From assembly GCA_030913385.1 (NCBI GenBank), contig CP133159.1, positions 2,812,584-2,876,583 of the forward strand: a stretch of DNA of 64,000 nt. The letters run 5' to 3'. This DNA comes from Cytophagaceae bacterium ABcell3. Lineage in GTDB: Bacteria > Bacteroidota > Bacteroidia > Cytophagales > Cytophagaceae. Made by a program: the position numbers and the translations under genes. The notes beneath the pieces were generated by a model. It was not told the origin of the DNA, ran no database searches, and worked only from the letters and a program-made list of their open reading frames with translations. This document shows, in pieces, positions 17,902 through 25,739 of the stretch (the first letter of the stretch is position 1; each line of letters begins with the position of its first letter).

Positions 17902-18852
17902 ATGAAAAATCTTTATCTCACTTTTTTCTTCGTTTTGTTTTTAATAAAACAAGGTATAGGGCAGGAGTTGTATGTGACTCCTGAAAATGGTCTAAATTTG
18001 CGGAGCAATGCCAGTGTTGGGAACAATGTAGTAAGCAAGGTGCCTCATGGTACTAAGGTGGAAGTGTTGGATAATAGCAATCCTGAGTGGTACAAGGTGA
18101 AGTATGAAGATAGCGAAGGTTTTAAAGTCGGTTATGTTTCTTCTCAATATTTAAGCGAGGATAAGCCCAGAGGCAGTGGCAGAAGAAAATCCTCTTCTAG
18201 GTCTAGTAACAGGTCGTCTTCAAATTCTAATAGGAACGATTCTTCTTCAGGTTCAGGCAATAGTGGTGGGGGAGGCTCTGGAGATGGAGATCTTGGTATT
18301 GGAGTTCGGGGTGGAGACCCAACGGGGATAACTGCGAAAAAGTATTTTGGAGATCGTGCCATTGAAATTAGCATTGGTCGCCCTGCTGGTTGGTGGTACT
18401 CTGACCGCTATTATCATAATCGTTTTAGAGATTACTATTATGATTATTATAACTATAATCATCACCATCATTATAGTTACTATTATGACGATATTGAACG
18501 TCATTTCTCTATAGCGCTACAGGTACATTATTTAATTCATAAAAATTTATTAGAGGGAGAGGGAATTGAAGGGCTTCAGTTTTATTATGGAGGAGGAGTA
18601 CAATTAAGAAATTGGAGTTATAGCTATCATTATCGTAGGTGGGTTCCTTATCCTTATGGAGGAGGAAGATACGTGCATGAGCGGTCCCGAGTCAATGATG
18701 TAGACTTGGGAGTGGACTTTGTAATCGGTCTTGAATATACCATTCCAGATATACCATTATCTTTCTTTTTAGATGCTAACCTGTATACGGTCCTATACCG
18801 TGATATTGGTTTTATCGGACAATTTGGAATAGGAGGACGGTTTAACTTTTAA
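17902..18852 (+). CDS. Exported SH3b-domain protein with Tyr/His-rich region
   Basis: A 316-aa exported protein. After a signal peptide (residues 1-20, ending GIGQ) comes a bacterial SH3 domain (about 21-85: LYVTPENGLNLRSNASV, VPHGTKVEVLD, YVSSQYL). A Ser/Arg/Asn/Gly low-complexity linker follows (about 90-130), then a Tyr/Asp/His/Asn-rich patch (about 165-195), and a C-terminal part with beta-strand character ending GQFGIGGRFNF, as in outer-membrane proteins. SH3b domains often bind peptidoglycan, so it may bridge cell wall and outer membrane; that is inference. It is a single-gene unit with a clear terminator. Confidence 0.7.
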   Translation: MKNLYLTFFFVLFLIKQGIGQELYVTPENGLNLRSNASVGNNVVSKVPHGTKVEVLDNSNPEWYKVKYEDSEGFKVGYVSSQYLSEDKPRGSGRRKSSSRSSNRSSSNSNRNDSSSGSGNSGGGGSGDGDLGIGVRGGDPTGITAKKYFGDRAIEISIGRPAGWWYSDRYYHNRFRDYYYDYYNYNHHHHYSYYYDDIERHFSIALQVHYLIHKNLLEGEGIEGLQFYYGGGVQLRNWSYSYHYRRWVPYPYGGGRYVHERSRVNDVDLGVDFVIGLEYTIPDIPLSFFLDANLYTVLYRDIGFIGQFGIGGRFNF

Positions 18853-18873
18853 ATTAATGGGTTTTCTTATAAA

Positions 18874-18915
18874 AAAAGCAGGTTTGGGGTTTCTGAACCT
18901 GCTTTTCTTTTTTTT
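18874..18915 (+). terminator. Terminator after the SH3b gene
   Basis: Stem aaaagcaggtt (18874-18884) / aacctgctttt (18896-18906) with an 11-nt loop, followed by a T-rich tract to 18915. Confidence 0.85.
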
Positions 18916-19026
18916 CGAGGGGTGACTAGGATCAACTGTAGCCCTGACTATCATCATTATAAATCGTCGCTTCATGCTGTACTTTTGATGTTATAAAGTA
19001 AATGACACAAATAAAAGCAAACAACT

Positions 19027-19377
19027 ATGGCAACAGCAACAAGATTAGCGCACGGTACTAGTATCAACACTTCTGAGGCAGTACACAACAATTCTAAGTT
19101 TTCTCAACTATGTGAGGTGCTTGAGAATTATCGGTATCTGGCGGTTTCAGGAATATTGTTTTTTCAAGGATGTATCTTGGTTCCAGTTCTATTGCTTATG
19201 ACTCAGTTCTATAGTATTGGAATTTCTGATATTACCGCATTAGTAGCTTCGCTCTCAACTATGGCTGTATTGGTTACGAATATCTCAGGCTTGGGAATGA
19301 AAACAAATATGATTGTTTTTGGACTTAATTTAGTGGCAATGCTTTCTTTAATTTTGATTCACCTAGTGAATATATAA
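19027..19377 (+). CDS. Hypothetical small membrane protein
   Basis: A 116-aa protein with a polar N-terminal third and three hydrophobic segments (about residues 38-60, 67-85 and 93-114). No motif is recognisable. The start ATG at 19027 follows an A-rich leader (caaacaact), common in Bacteroidota. It is flanked by terminators on both sides (18874-18915 and 19409-19445), so it is a monocistronic gene, which supports it being real. Predicted to sit in the inner membrane. Function is unknown. Confidence 0.65.
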   Translation: MATATRLAHGTSINTSEAVHNNSKFSQLCEVLENYRYLAVSGILFFQGCILVPVLLLMTQFYSIGISDITALVASLSTMAVLVTNISGLGMKTNMIVFGLNLVAMLSLILIHLVNI

Positions 19378-19408
19378 AGTGGTTAATTTTAAGTGGTTAA
19401 TTCTGGAT

Positions 19409-19445
19409 GCAGGTTTGGGGTGGTTCCCAGCCTGCTTTTTTTTTG
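19409..19445 (+). terminator. Terminator after the small membrane protein gene
   Basis: Imperfect stem gcaggtttggg / cccagcctgc followed by nine T residues. The arm sequence gcaggtt resembles the terminator at 18.9 kb. Confidence 0.7.
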
Positions 19446-19485
19446 CTTAGATTATGCATTAGAAAGTTCTAATGTATATTTCATG
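19446..19485. repeat. MITE-like family, copy B (partial)
   Basis: The stretch contains ttagattatgcattagaaagttctaatg, matching the left end and the tagaa-ag-ttcta centre of copy A, but the right arm has degenerated. It lies directly after a terminator, like the other copies. Confidence 0.6.
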
Positions 19486-19486
19486 T

Positions 19487-19981
19487 TTATGACTTCTGTT
19501 GTTTGACAAAGTAAAAAACTGGCAAAATCAGGCAAATTATAGCAGAAATAGTCATAACAGAAGCATATGGCCATCTCATCAGATTGGCATATAGGCCAGA
19601 AAGGAAAAGTAGAAGGAATATTGGTTTACCATATTCTACATTTTTGATATTGCTTCTCTTAAAAAACTCAAAAAAATAAACGCTTGTAAAGCCTATTAAA
19701 CCAATAGCGATAATTATTTCGGCATATGGCCAATTTAGAACAGTAAATGATGTGCCTATCATGAATATAACTAAACCTATGCCTGCATAAGGAAATGCTT
19801 CGCTTTTGATAAAAGTACCATTTTTAAGCAATGCATAAGTTCCTGATAGAATGAATAAAGCTCCTGAAACACCCGCTATACTTCTTAATAGTGCTTCATG
19901 AAAGAAAATTGACAGAAACAGTCCTGAAAAAGTAAGGAGTAATGTTATGTTTATTATTCTTACCAGGTTTGTATTACTCAT
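19487..19981 (-). CDS. Hypothetical multi-pass membrane protein
   Basis: A 164-aa inner-membrane protein with about six hydrophobic segments spanning almost the whole chain. Two copies of a similar short motif, LNWPYAEIII (about 82-91) and MRWPYASVMT (about 135-144), suggest an internal duplication of a two- or three-helix unit. The paired W-P-Y-A elements loosely recall the membrane part of GldL but the match is too short to name it. It is transcribed with or near the rhomboid gene, which lies upstream across a 93-bp gap on the same strand. Function is unknown. Confidence 0.65.
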   Translation of the reverse strand: MSNTNLVRIINITLLLTFSGLFLSIFFHEALLRSIAGVSGALFILSGTYALLKNGTFIKSEAFPYAGIGLVIFMIGTSFTVLNWPYAEIIIAIGLIGFTSVYFFEFFKRSNIKNVEYGKPIFLLLFLSGLYANLMRWPYASVMTISAIICLILPVFYFVKQQKS

Positions 19982-20008
19982 CGGCTAGTGTTTTGTATTT
20001 ACAGAAAC

Positions 20009-20032
20009 AGCGCAAATGCCATGATTTGCGCT
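20009..20032. terminator. Hairpin between two minus-strand genes
   Basis: Perfect 9-bp stem agcgcaaat / atttgcgct with a 6-nt loop, 43 bp after the stop of the rhomboid gene (minus strand). The following sequence is only moderately T-rich on the minus strand, so it may be a weak terminator or an mRNA-stabilising hairpin. Confidence 0.45.
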
Positions 20033-20074
20033 GATGGATAATTTATCAGATTGTAATCCTTTATAGTTCGTTGG

Positions 20075-20947
20075 TTAAATTCTAGGTTTTTCACCCCATA
20101 TCTTCACAAGTATGAAACCAAATATCATACCACCAAGGTGAGCAAAGTTTGCCACATTATTTTCTTCAAAAACCCCAACATAAAGTTCTAGCGCCCCTAA
20201 GAAAATGACGAAGTATTTTGCTTTGATTGGGAATAGGAAATAGATATAGACTGGTTGGTTCGGGAAAAGAAATCCAAAAGCCAATAGTATACCAAAAACA
20301 GCACCTGATGCACCTAAAGATGGCCTGTTAATGTGGAATTGAAGGTAGCCTTGCATAAGCTCTTCTGAGCGTCTGGCGTAAGCTTCATTTTCTGGATCTT
20401 CAGCCCATTTTTCTTCTAGTTCATGCATTTCCTGCAATACACGTGCCTGTTGTGGAACGGTTTCTGGCAGTTCTCCAATTTCTTCATGGACAAACTCTGA
20501 AAATGCTGAGTAGCTTGGGTCTTGTTTGTAATCGTTTACTTCAGATTCTAGCTGGCTAATTGTAAACATCGTTACTGCACCATGGAGAAGCGCTGCACCT
20601 ATACCTGTGAAAAAGTAATAAAATATAAACTTCTTAGGTTTCCATACATACTCAAGAGCAGATCCGAACATCCATAGGATGAACATGTTTAGAAATAAGT
20701 GCAAATACCCTCCATGCAGAAACATATGGGTAACTAATTGCCAAATAGCAAAATGTTCGGATTCAAAACTGAACAGTGCGAATGTTTCTGTAATCCCAAA
20801 GCCATTGTTGTCAAGGTAAAGCTGGGCAAGAAATACCAAAATGTTAATAATTACCAGAAATTTAACAACATCCGCTAATTTTTTTGGTCGTACTTCACTT
20901 ACTCGCTCTGGGTTCTGGTAATTTTCTTCTTCAGACATGCTATTCAA
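20075..20947 (-). CDS. Rhomboid-family intramembrane serine protease
   Basis: A 290-aa polytopic protease that cleaves membrane segments of other proteins. The catalytic serine is in GASGAVFG (about residue 215) and the catalytic histidine in ANFAHLGGMIFG (about 270). The HMFLHGGYLHLFLNMFILWMFG block is the conserved helix-2 region. An unusual acidic insert of roughly 80 residues (about 130-210) separates this block from the active-site helix. The listed start gives MNSMSEEE; the ATG three codons later is equally possible. No adjacent substrate gene can be named. Confidence 0.9.
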   Translation of the reverse strand: MNSMSEEENYQNPERVSEVRPKKLADVVKFLVIINILVFLAQLYLDNNGFGITETFALFSFESEHFAIWQLVTHMFLHGGYLHLFLNMFILWMFGSALEYVWKPKKFIFYYFFTGIGAALLHGAVTMFTISQLESEVNDYKQDPSYSAFSEFVHEEIGELPETVPQQARVLQEMHELEEKWAEDPENEAYARRSEELMQGYLQFHINRPSLGASGAVFGILLAFGFLFPNQPVYIYFLFPIKAKYFVIFLGALELYVGVFEENNVANFAHLGGMIFGFILVKIWGEKPRI

Positions 20948-21081
20948 AAATTGCTTAAAAATGTTAACTATATGTAATTATAATGAATTATACGCATATT
21001 TTGTTACTATCATGTACGTATCTTAAAAATGCTTGTTCCGGTTTTTCTAAGAATTATTCAATTGTTGCTCTTAAGACGAAG

Positions 21082-21771
21082 TCACCCTTCGGTATTGCCT
21101 TTTCGCTTTCTGTCCAGATATTGATCTGCCATTATGAATAACCTATAAGGTTCATAAATCCTCATTACCGTATAGGTTTTAAAGCTCGCCTCTAGCATGG
21201 CCCTGGCCAGAGTTTTGCCATGAATAGGACGGTAGCTTTTTAATAAACCTAGTTTGTTGACTAGTTTCATGAACCTGATGCCCAAGCTTTCAAAGAACCT
21301 ATTTTCTTTTCTGTCTCCTTCTAGAATGCTGGGATGCAAAATATGTATACTTTTAAAGTCTAAATCTATGACTTTTTGCTCTAGTTTTCCTTTGATTTTA
21401 GAATAAAAGAAAATGGAGGAGGGGTTTGCTCCAGGGGCAGAGACCAATACATAAACCGGTACTTTGTTCTCTGCTGCTGCCTTGGCAAACTCATACTGAT
21501 ATTGGAAGTCTACCTTAAACTGATTTTCTTTGCTCCCAGCTTTTTTTAATGTAGTTCCTAAAGTAGAAAAAAGGACATCGCCTTGAACAAGATGCTTCCA
21601 TTCATCTGGCGAATCAAAATTTATGATATGTTCTTCTAGCTTTTGGTGCTTTGTGCCAGTCGGTCTCCTAGTAAAAACCCTCACAGTTTCGAAATGCTCG
21701 TCTTCTAGTATCTGGTTTAGAAGAAAGTGGCCGGTTAAACCTGTTGTTCCGATTATATTTGCTGTCCGCAT
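21082..21771 (-). CDS. Atypical short-chain dehydrogenase (NAD(P)-binding, HTATIP2-like)
   Basis: A 229-aa cytosolic protein with an N-terminal Rossmann fold: the nucleotide motif IGTTGLTGHFLL (about residues 7-18), then FTRRPTG where an Arg probably contacts the NADP phosphate, and the STLGTTLKKAGS strand-loop. YVLVSAPGANPSSIFFYSKIKGKLEQ carries a Y-x3-K pair in the usual place. This pattern fits the atypical SDR group that includes TIP30/HTATIP2 and NAD(P)H-binding oxidoreductase-like proteins. The true substrate is unknown. It is a single-gene unit on the minus strand. Confidence 0.75.
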   Translation of the reverse strand: MRTANIIGTTGLTGHFLLNQILEDEHFETVRVFTRRPTGTKHQKLEEHIINFDSPDEWKHLVQGDVLFSTLGTTLKKAGSKENQFKVDFQYQYEFAKAAAENKVPVYVLVSAPGANPSSIFFYSKIKGKLEQKVIDLDFKSIHILHPSILEGDRKENRFFESLGIRFMKLVNKLGLLKSYRPIHGKTLARAMLEASFKTYTVMRIYEPYRLFIMADQYLDRKRKGNTEG

Positions 21772-21835
21772 AAAGTCTTTTCTTTGTAAAACCCTCCTTT
21801 TACTTCAGGGTTTAGGGGCATAGGCAAAATAAGTT

Positions 21836-21984
21836 TGAAATATGCAATAGTGATTCTATTACCTCAAAATATCTTTAAACCGTCCTAGCTCGCATTTGTG
21901 CCTTAACCACAGCGCTGCTGCTTTGCCGTTCAAATGCTGATTTATTGTTATTTTCTCCTCATGACGAAATTTATTGCCTATGCA
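21836..21984. repeat. MITE-like family, copy C
   Basis: About 150 bp beginning gaaatatgcaatagtgattctatta and ending catgacgaaatttattgcctatgc. It shares the internal block gtgccttaaccacagcgctgctg and the ctgatttattgttatttt block with copy D. The outermost arms have eroded. It has no ORF and lies between a start and a terminator of two minus-strand genes. Confidence 0.75.
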
Positions 21985-21989
21985 GAAAA

Positions 21990-22024
21990 AAAAAGGCGCA
22001 GCTTTGGAAAGTGCGCCTTTTTAT
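21990..22024. terminator. Terminator of the coiled-coil membrane protein gene
   Basis: Stem aaaaaggcgca / tgcgccttttt with an 11-nt loop and a long A tract on the left, giving a T tract on the minus strand 20 bp after that gene's stop. Confidence 0.8.
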
Positions 22025-22043
22025 AGTTAAGCAAGTTTATGTA

Positions 22044-23348
22044 TTATTTTTTAAGAACCATTTTCCCGTCACCAACTTTCTGGCCTTCTGAGTAGAACTC
22101 AATTCTGTAGGTGCCAGGCTTATATTTACTGCCTTTATCGTAGTAGAAAGTAATGGTTTGGTTGGTGTTGTCAAAGTCAATGGTTTGCTTGTCTGTGTAA
22201 ACCAACTCCCTTCCGTCAACTTCGAAGGACTTTTGACCGGTAAACAAGGTTATTCCTCCTGGTTCAATTAGTCGCATGTAAATGTCCTTTTTGCCTGGCT
22301 GCGCCACTTTGTTCTCAGCTAATGTCAATGAAGCCTTCACTCTTTTAATATACTGTGATTTGATAGAACCAGGCTTCACTTCTTTTCCTGCTGTATTAAA
22401 AACAGCAACATCGATATTTTCAGCCTTTAGTGCGGATGCTACAGCGACTTTTTCAGAAAGTTCTGTTTTAACTTCAGCCAAAGCTTTAATAGAGTCATTT
22501 TGTGCTGCCATTCTAGCTTCTAAAGTGTCTTTTAACGCTTTTAGTTTTTGGTTTTCCTCTTCTAGAGATGACATGTTGGCCTGTGCTACATTGTAGTTCT
22601 TCTGATAGTTTGCCAGTTTATTGTTCAGGCTCCTGATCGAGATGTTTTTGTTTTGGATTTCAGCTTTTAGCTCATCAAGTTGGGCTAATTTCTGTCTTTC
22701 CTCTGCCAACTCCATGCCTAGCGCTTCTTTTTCTCTAATAACCATCTTGATGCTGTCCTGTAGACGGGATATTTCATCCAGCTTGTTTTTAACATCAGAT
22801 TTGTATGATGCTGACTTTTGCTCTTCCTGTGCAAGTACTGTTTCTGTTTCCTGTTTTTCAAATAACAAGAAGCCTATAACACCTCCTAAACCTAGAACCA
22901 ATAGACTTAATACTATAATGGCTCCGGTACCACTTCTTTTGGTTTTTTCTTTTTCTGGTTTTGCAGGTCTTTCTTTTTTCGCTTTAGACTTTAACTCCTC
23001 TTTTTTTGTAGGAGCCTTCGGTTCTGCTTTGACTTCTGCTTTTGTTTCAGTTTTTGCAGCCGCAGGCGTAGGTTCAGCTTTGGCAATAGGTTCTGACTTT
23101 GCTGCTGGTGGAGTGGCTGGAGCCGGTGCCTTCGGTTCTGTAGCCTTAGACTCCTGAACCGGTTGTTCCGCTGGTTTGGCAACTTGAGGCTCTTTTTTTA
23201 CCTCTGGTTTAGAAACTGGGGTGCTCTGGGGAGCAGGATCCGGCTTCTTTGCAACGGAATCAGAAGCTTCTGGGTTTTTCTTGACAGTTTTCTTTACAAC
23301 CTTTCTGACAACAGGTCTTGGACCTTTTATTTTAGGAGGTCTTGCCAT
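22044..23348 (-). CDS. Coiled-coil membrane protein with Lys/Pro/Ala-rich N-terminus
   Basis: A 434-aa single-pass membrane protein. Residues 1-145 are a disordered stretch rich in Lys, Pro, Ala and Glu. One membrane segment follows (about 145-165, GAIIVLSLLVLGLGGVIGFLLF). Residues about 170-310 form a long coiled coil with many Glu, Lys, Gln and Leu. The C-terminal ~110 residues are a beta-rich domain (YMRLIEPGGITLFTG, YYDKGSKYKPGTYRIEFYSEGQKVGDGKM). The basic tail should be cytoplasmic and the coil plus beta domain periplasmic. No family can be named. It is monocistronic, with a terminator at 21990-22024. Confidence 0.75.
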   Translation of the reverse strand: MARPPKIKGPRPVVRKVVKKTVKKNPEASDSVAKKPDPAPQSTPVSKPEVKKEPQVAKPAEQPVQESKATEPKAPAPATPPAAKSEPIAKAEPTPAAAKTETKAEVKAEPKAPTKKEELKSKAKKERPAKPEKEKTKRSGTGAIIVLSLLVLGLGGVIGFLLFEKQETETVLAQEEQKSASYKSDVKNKLDEISRLQDSIKMVIREKEALGMELAEERQKLAQLDELKAEIQNKNISIRSLNNKLANYQKNYNVAQANMSSLEEENQKLKALKDTLEARMAAQNDSIKALAEVKTELSEKVAVASALKAENIDVAVFNTAGKEVKPGSIKSQYIKRVKASLTLAENKVAQPGKKDIYMRLIEPGGITLFTGQKSFEVDGRELVYTDKQTIDFDNTNQTITFYYDKGSKYKPGTYRIEFYSEGQKVGDGKMVLKK

Positions 23349-23536
23349 AACTATACTTATTTAATTTTTGTAAAATTTTGTACAATAGTTAGTTTTTTAA
23401 TAAATATTATTCTAAAGAGAGTCTAATTTACTCAAAGAATATTAATATTCAATAACTTTTTGTCAAGTAATGTACTTTTTTATAAAACCTTGTTGACTAA
23501 ATTTTCATTAAGAAGCTATTTTAAACTTGTAACTCT

Positions 23537-23746
23537 ATGAAAAATATAATACTTTATACAAAAAAGTTCCCTCTTGTTTTTGACGATAATGCTGTTTGTC
23601 AAATAGATATATCAAAAATGGTAGAAGAGCTTTCTCAAGATTATAATCTTTTAGAAAAAAATCCATCGATTACTGTTGTCGGAGACTTTCAGTACGTAAG
23701 TTTTGCTCTGAGTAAGAAAGAAGACAGGCAAAAAATTGGATTTTGA
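23537..23746 (+). CDS. Possible small hypothetical protein
   Basis: A 69-aa reading frame with ATG start, normal composition and no overlap with another gene. It has two short hydrophobic strands (IILYTKKFPLVF, ITVVGDFQYVSFAL) but no known motif, signal peptide or membrane helix. The 190-bp region before it is very AT-rich and could hold a promoter. There is no terminator after it. Its reality is uncertain; conservation in related genomes would decide. Confidence 0.45.
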   Translation: MKNIILYTKKFPLVFDDNAVCQIDISKMVEELSQDYNLLEKNPSITVVGDFQYVSFALSKKEDRQKIGF

Positions 23747-23847
23747 CTTGTCTTGAATTCTACCACCATGTATATATTAGTTACCTGCTAATTCAATTTT
23801 TGTGGTCAGGTCGTTGCTTGGATCAGACGTTACCACGGCTGATGAAT

Positions 23848-24282
23848 CTAATCTTCCATAATGTCTTCATTCCATAGTGCAGGTTTATTTTCTATAAACT
23901 TTTGCATCATGTCTATACATTCTGGAAGGTTTAAATCTACTACCTCCACACCATGAGATTCCATAAACGCCCTGGCACCGGAAAATGTTTGTGACTCACC
24001 TACTATAACTTTGGGTATTTTAAACTGGACTATGGTTCCGGCGCACATATAGCATGGCATTAAGGTAGAGTAAATGACTGTGTCTTTATAACTGCCTATA
24101 CGTCCAGCATTATTCAAGCAGTCCATTTCACCATGTAAAATCGGGTTGTTTTCCTGTACCCGCTTATTATGTCCCTTTGATATAATTTCATTGTTTTTGA
24201 CCAATACAGACCCAATAGGGATACCGCCTTCGTTAAGGCTTTTTTTGGCCTGCTCAATGGCCGCTTTCATAAATACATCCAT
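23848..24282 (-). CDS. Cytosine deaminase, yeast Fcy1-like nucleoside/base deaminase
   Basis: A 144-aa zinc enzyme of the cytidine deaminase fold. The metal and proton-shuttle motifs are HGE (H50, E52) and PCYMC (C77, C80). Unlike tRNA adenosine deaminases it keeps features of yeast cytosine deaminase: GHNKRVQ before the HGE, VVGES..F with a phenylalanine at 100, and the C-terminal end FIENKPALWNEDI with W137 and D140 matching the yeast substrate-pocket Trp and Asp. It should convert cytosine to uracil for salvage. Bacterial CodA is unrelated in fold. It is a single gene on the minus strand. Confidence 0.8.
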   Translation of the reverse strand: MDVFMKAAIEQAKKSLNEGGIPIGSVLVKNNEIISKGHNKRVQENNPILHGEMDCLNNAGRIGSYKDTVIYSTLMPCYMCAGTIVQFKIPKVIVGESQTFSGARAFMESHGVEVVDLNLPECIDMMQKFIENKPALWNEDIMED

Positions 24283-24382
24283 ACCAATATTTTTTAACAG
24301 AATTATACCCTAAGTTTTCTGTTGAGACAAACAATTGACGAAGGTTTAATTGCCGTTCATACAAGTTACTATGGCATAATTC

Positions 24383-25726
24383 TTATTGAATTATTAAAGA
24401 AATGATAAATACTGTTGTAAAACCAGTAAAAGCGATAATGGTTGTCATAATTGTCCAGCTTTGCAAAGTCTGCTTTTCGTTGAGTCCATAATACTTGCTT
24501 ACCAACCAAAAGCCACTATCATTCACATGTGACATTATGGAAGCTCCTGAAGCTATAGCAATAACCAATAGTGCTTTTTGCATATCAGAATAGATGGTAC
24601 CTTCCAGCAATGAAGCAGTTAATCCGGCAGCCGTTATCATGGCCACTGTAGATGACCCTTGTAATATCCTGATGACAGCGGCAGAGAGGAAGGCAAAAAA
24701 CATGATTGACAAACCTTGGTCAGCCAATGTCATAGCTAACATTTTTCCTGCCCCAGTATCTGTTAACATTTGTTTGAACACACCTCCTGCACCAGTTATC
24801 AGGATTATTATACCGGCAGGTTCAAGAGACCTGTTGCTTAATTGTAATAGTTGTTTTCTGGATTGTCCTCTTTTTATTCCTAAAAAATACCAGGCTGCAA
24901 GATTAGCTAAAAGCAGTGCTATGAACGGGTGTCCTACAGTCGTTAGGGTGTTTAGAGCTAGGGAACTCAGTTGTAAAGAGTCCTGAAAAGTATTTACTAC
25001 GGTGTTGGTAAGGATTAAAAAAATGGGGAGACCAATAATAACTGTTATCTGTTTGGGAGAGGGAAGGGTAGCTGTGTCTACGCTTGTTGATGTAGTTGGA
25101 GGGGCTATGTTTTTAATTCTCTTTGCAATAAACTTTCCAAACAACGGGCCTGCTAATAAAGCAGCGGGAATGCCTGCTATAAGTCCTGAAATAATTACCA
25201 AACCTAGGTCGGCCTGAAGTATGTCTGCAACGGCAACTGGTCCCGGTGTAGGGGGAATAAAAGCATGTGTAACAGCCAGACCTGCTAGTAAGGGTACACC
25301 AAAGTAAAGTAAGGGTTTGCCTGTTTTTCTTTGAAGAGCGTACACCACAGGGGCTAAAATCACAAAGGCCACATCAAAAAATACTGGAATACTGATAAGA
25401 AAACCCGTTACCATTAAGACTAAGGGTGTTTTTTCTTGACCAGACTTGTTTATTAAATAGTTTGCTAACGAATGCACTCCTCCAGAATTTTCTAAAATGC
25501 CTCCAAATAAAGCTCCTAGACCTACGACTATGGCTATAAACCCCAAGGTTCCTGCCATACCTTCTTGCATACTGGATATGATTTGAGGGCCAGGAATGCC
25601 TGCTAATAAGCCAACTGCTATGCTAGATATTAATAGGGAAAGAAAAGCCTGTAACTTAAAGTACAGGATAAGTATGAGTAACAGTGTAATGCCTGTAAGA
25701 ACTGCGAAAAGTAAGGAGTAATCCAT
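24383..25726 (-). CDS. gntP: Gluconate:H+ symporter, GntP family
   Basis: A 447-aa inner-membrane transporter with 12 or more hydrophobic segments. It matches the GntP family through GLGALFGGILENSGGV, the HAFIPPTPGPVAVADILQADLG block, the TGAGGVFKQMLTDTGAG block and the C-terminal SHVNDSGFWLVSKYYGLNEKQTLQSW signature. It imports gluconate with protons. It is the last gene of a minus-strand operon, 13 bp after gnd, so substrate uptake, phosphorylation and oxidation are encoded together. Related members carry other sugar acids, but the neighbours favour gluconate. Confidence 0.92.
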   Translation of the reverse strand: MDYSLLFAVLTGITLLLILILYFKLQAFLSLLISSIAVGLLAGIPGPQIISSMQEGMAGTLGFIAIVVGLGALFGGILENSGGVHSLANYLINKSGQEKTPLVLMVTGFLISIPVFFDVAFVILAPVVYALQRKTGKPLLYFGVPLLAGLAVTHAFIPPTPGPVAVADILQADLGLVIISGLIAGIPAALLAGPLFGKFIAKRIKNIAPPTTSTSVDTATLPSPKQITVIIGLPIFLILTNTVVNTFQDSLQLSSLALNTLTTVGHPFIALLLANLAAWYFLGIKRGQSRKQLLQLSNRSLEPAGIIILITGAGGVFKQMLTDTGAGKMLAMTLADQGLSIMFFAFLSAAVIRILQGSSTVAMITAAGLTASLLEGTIYSDMQKALLVIAIASGASIMSHVNDSGFWLVSKYYGLNEKQTLQSWTIMTTIIAFTGFTTVFIISLIIQ

Positions 25727-25739
25727 TTCAATAATTGGT

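Noticed and set aside
22621-23157. 178-aa frame opposite the coiled-coil membrane protein
   Set aside because: Ser/Phe/Ala-rich mirror of a Lys/Glu-rich gene; no own start signals.
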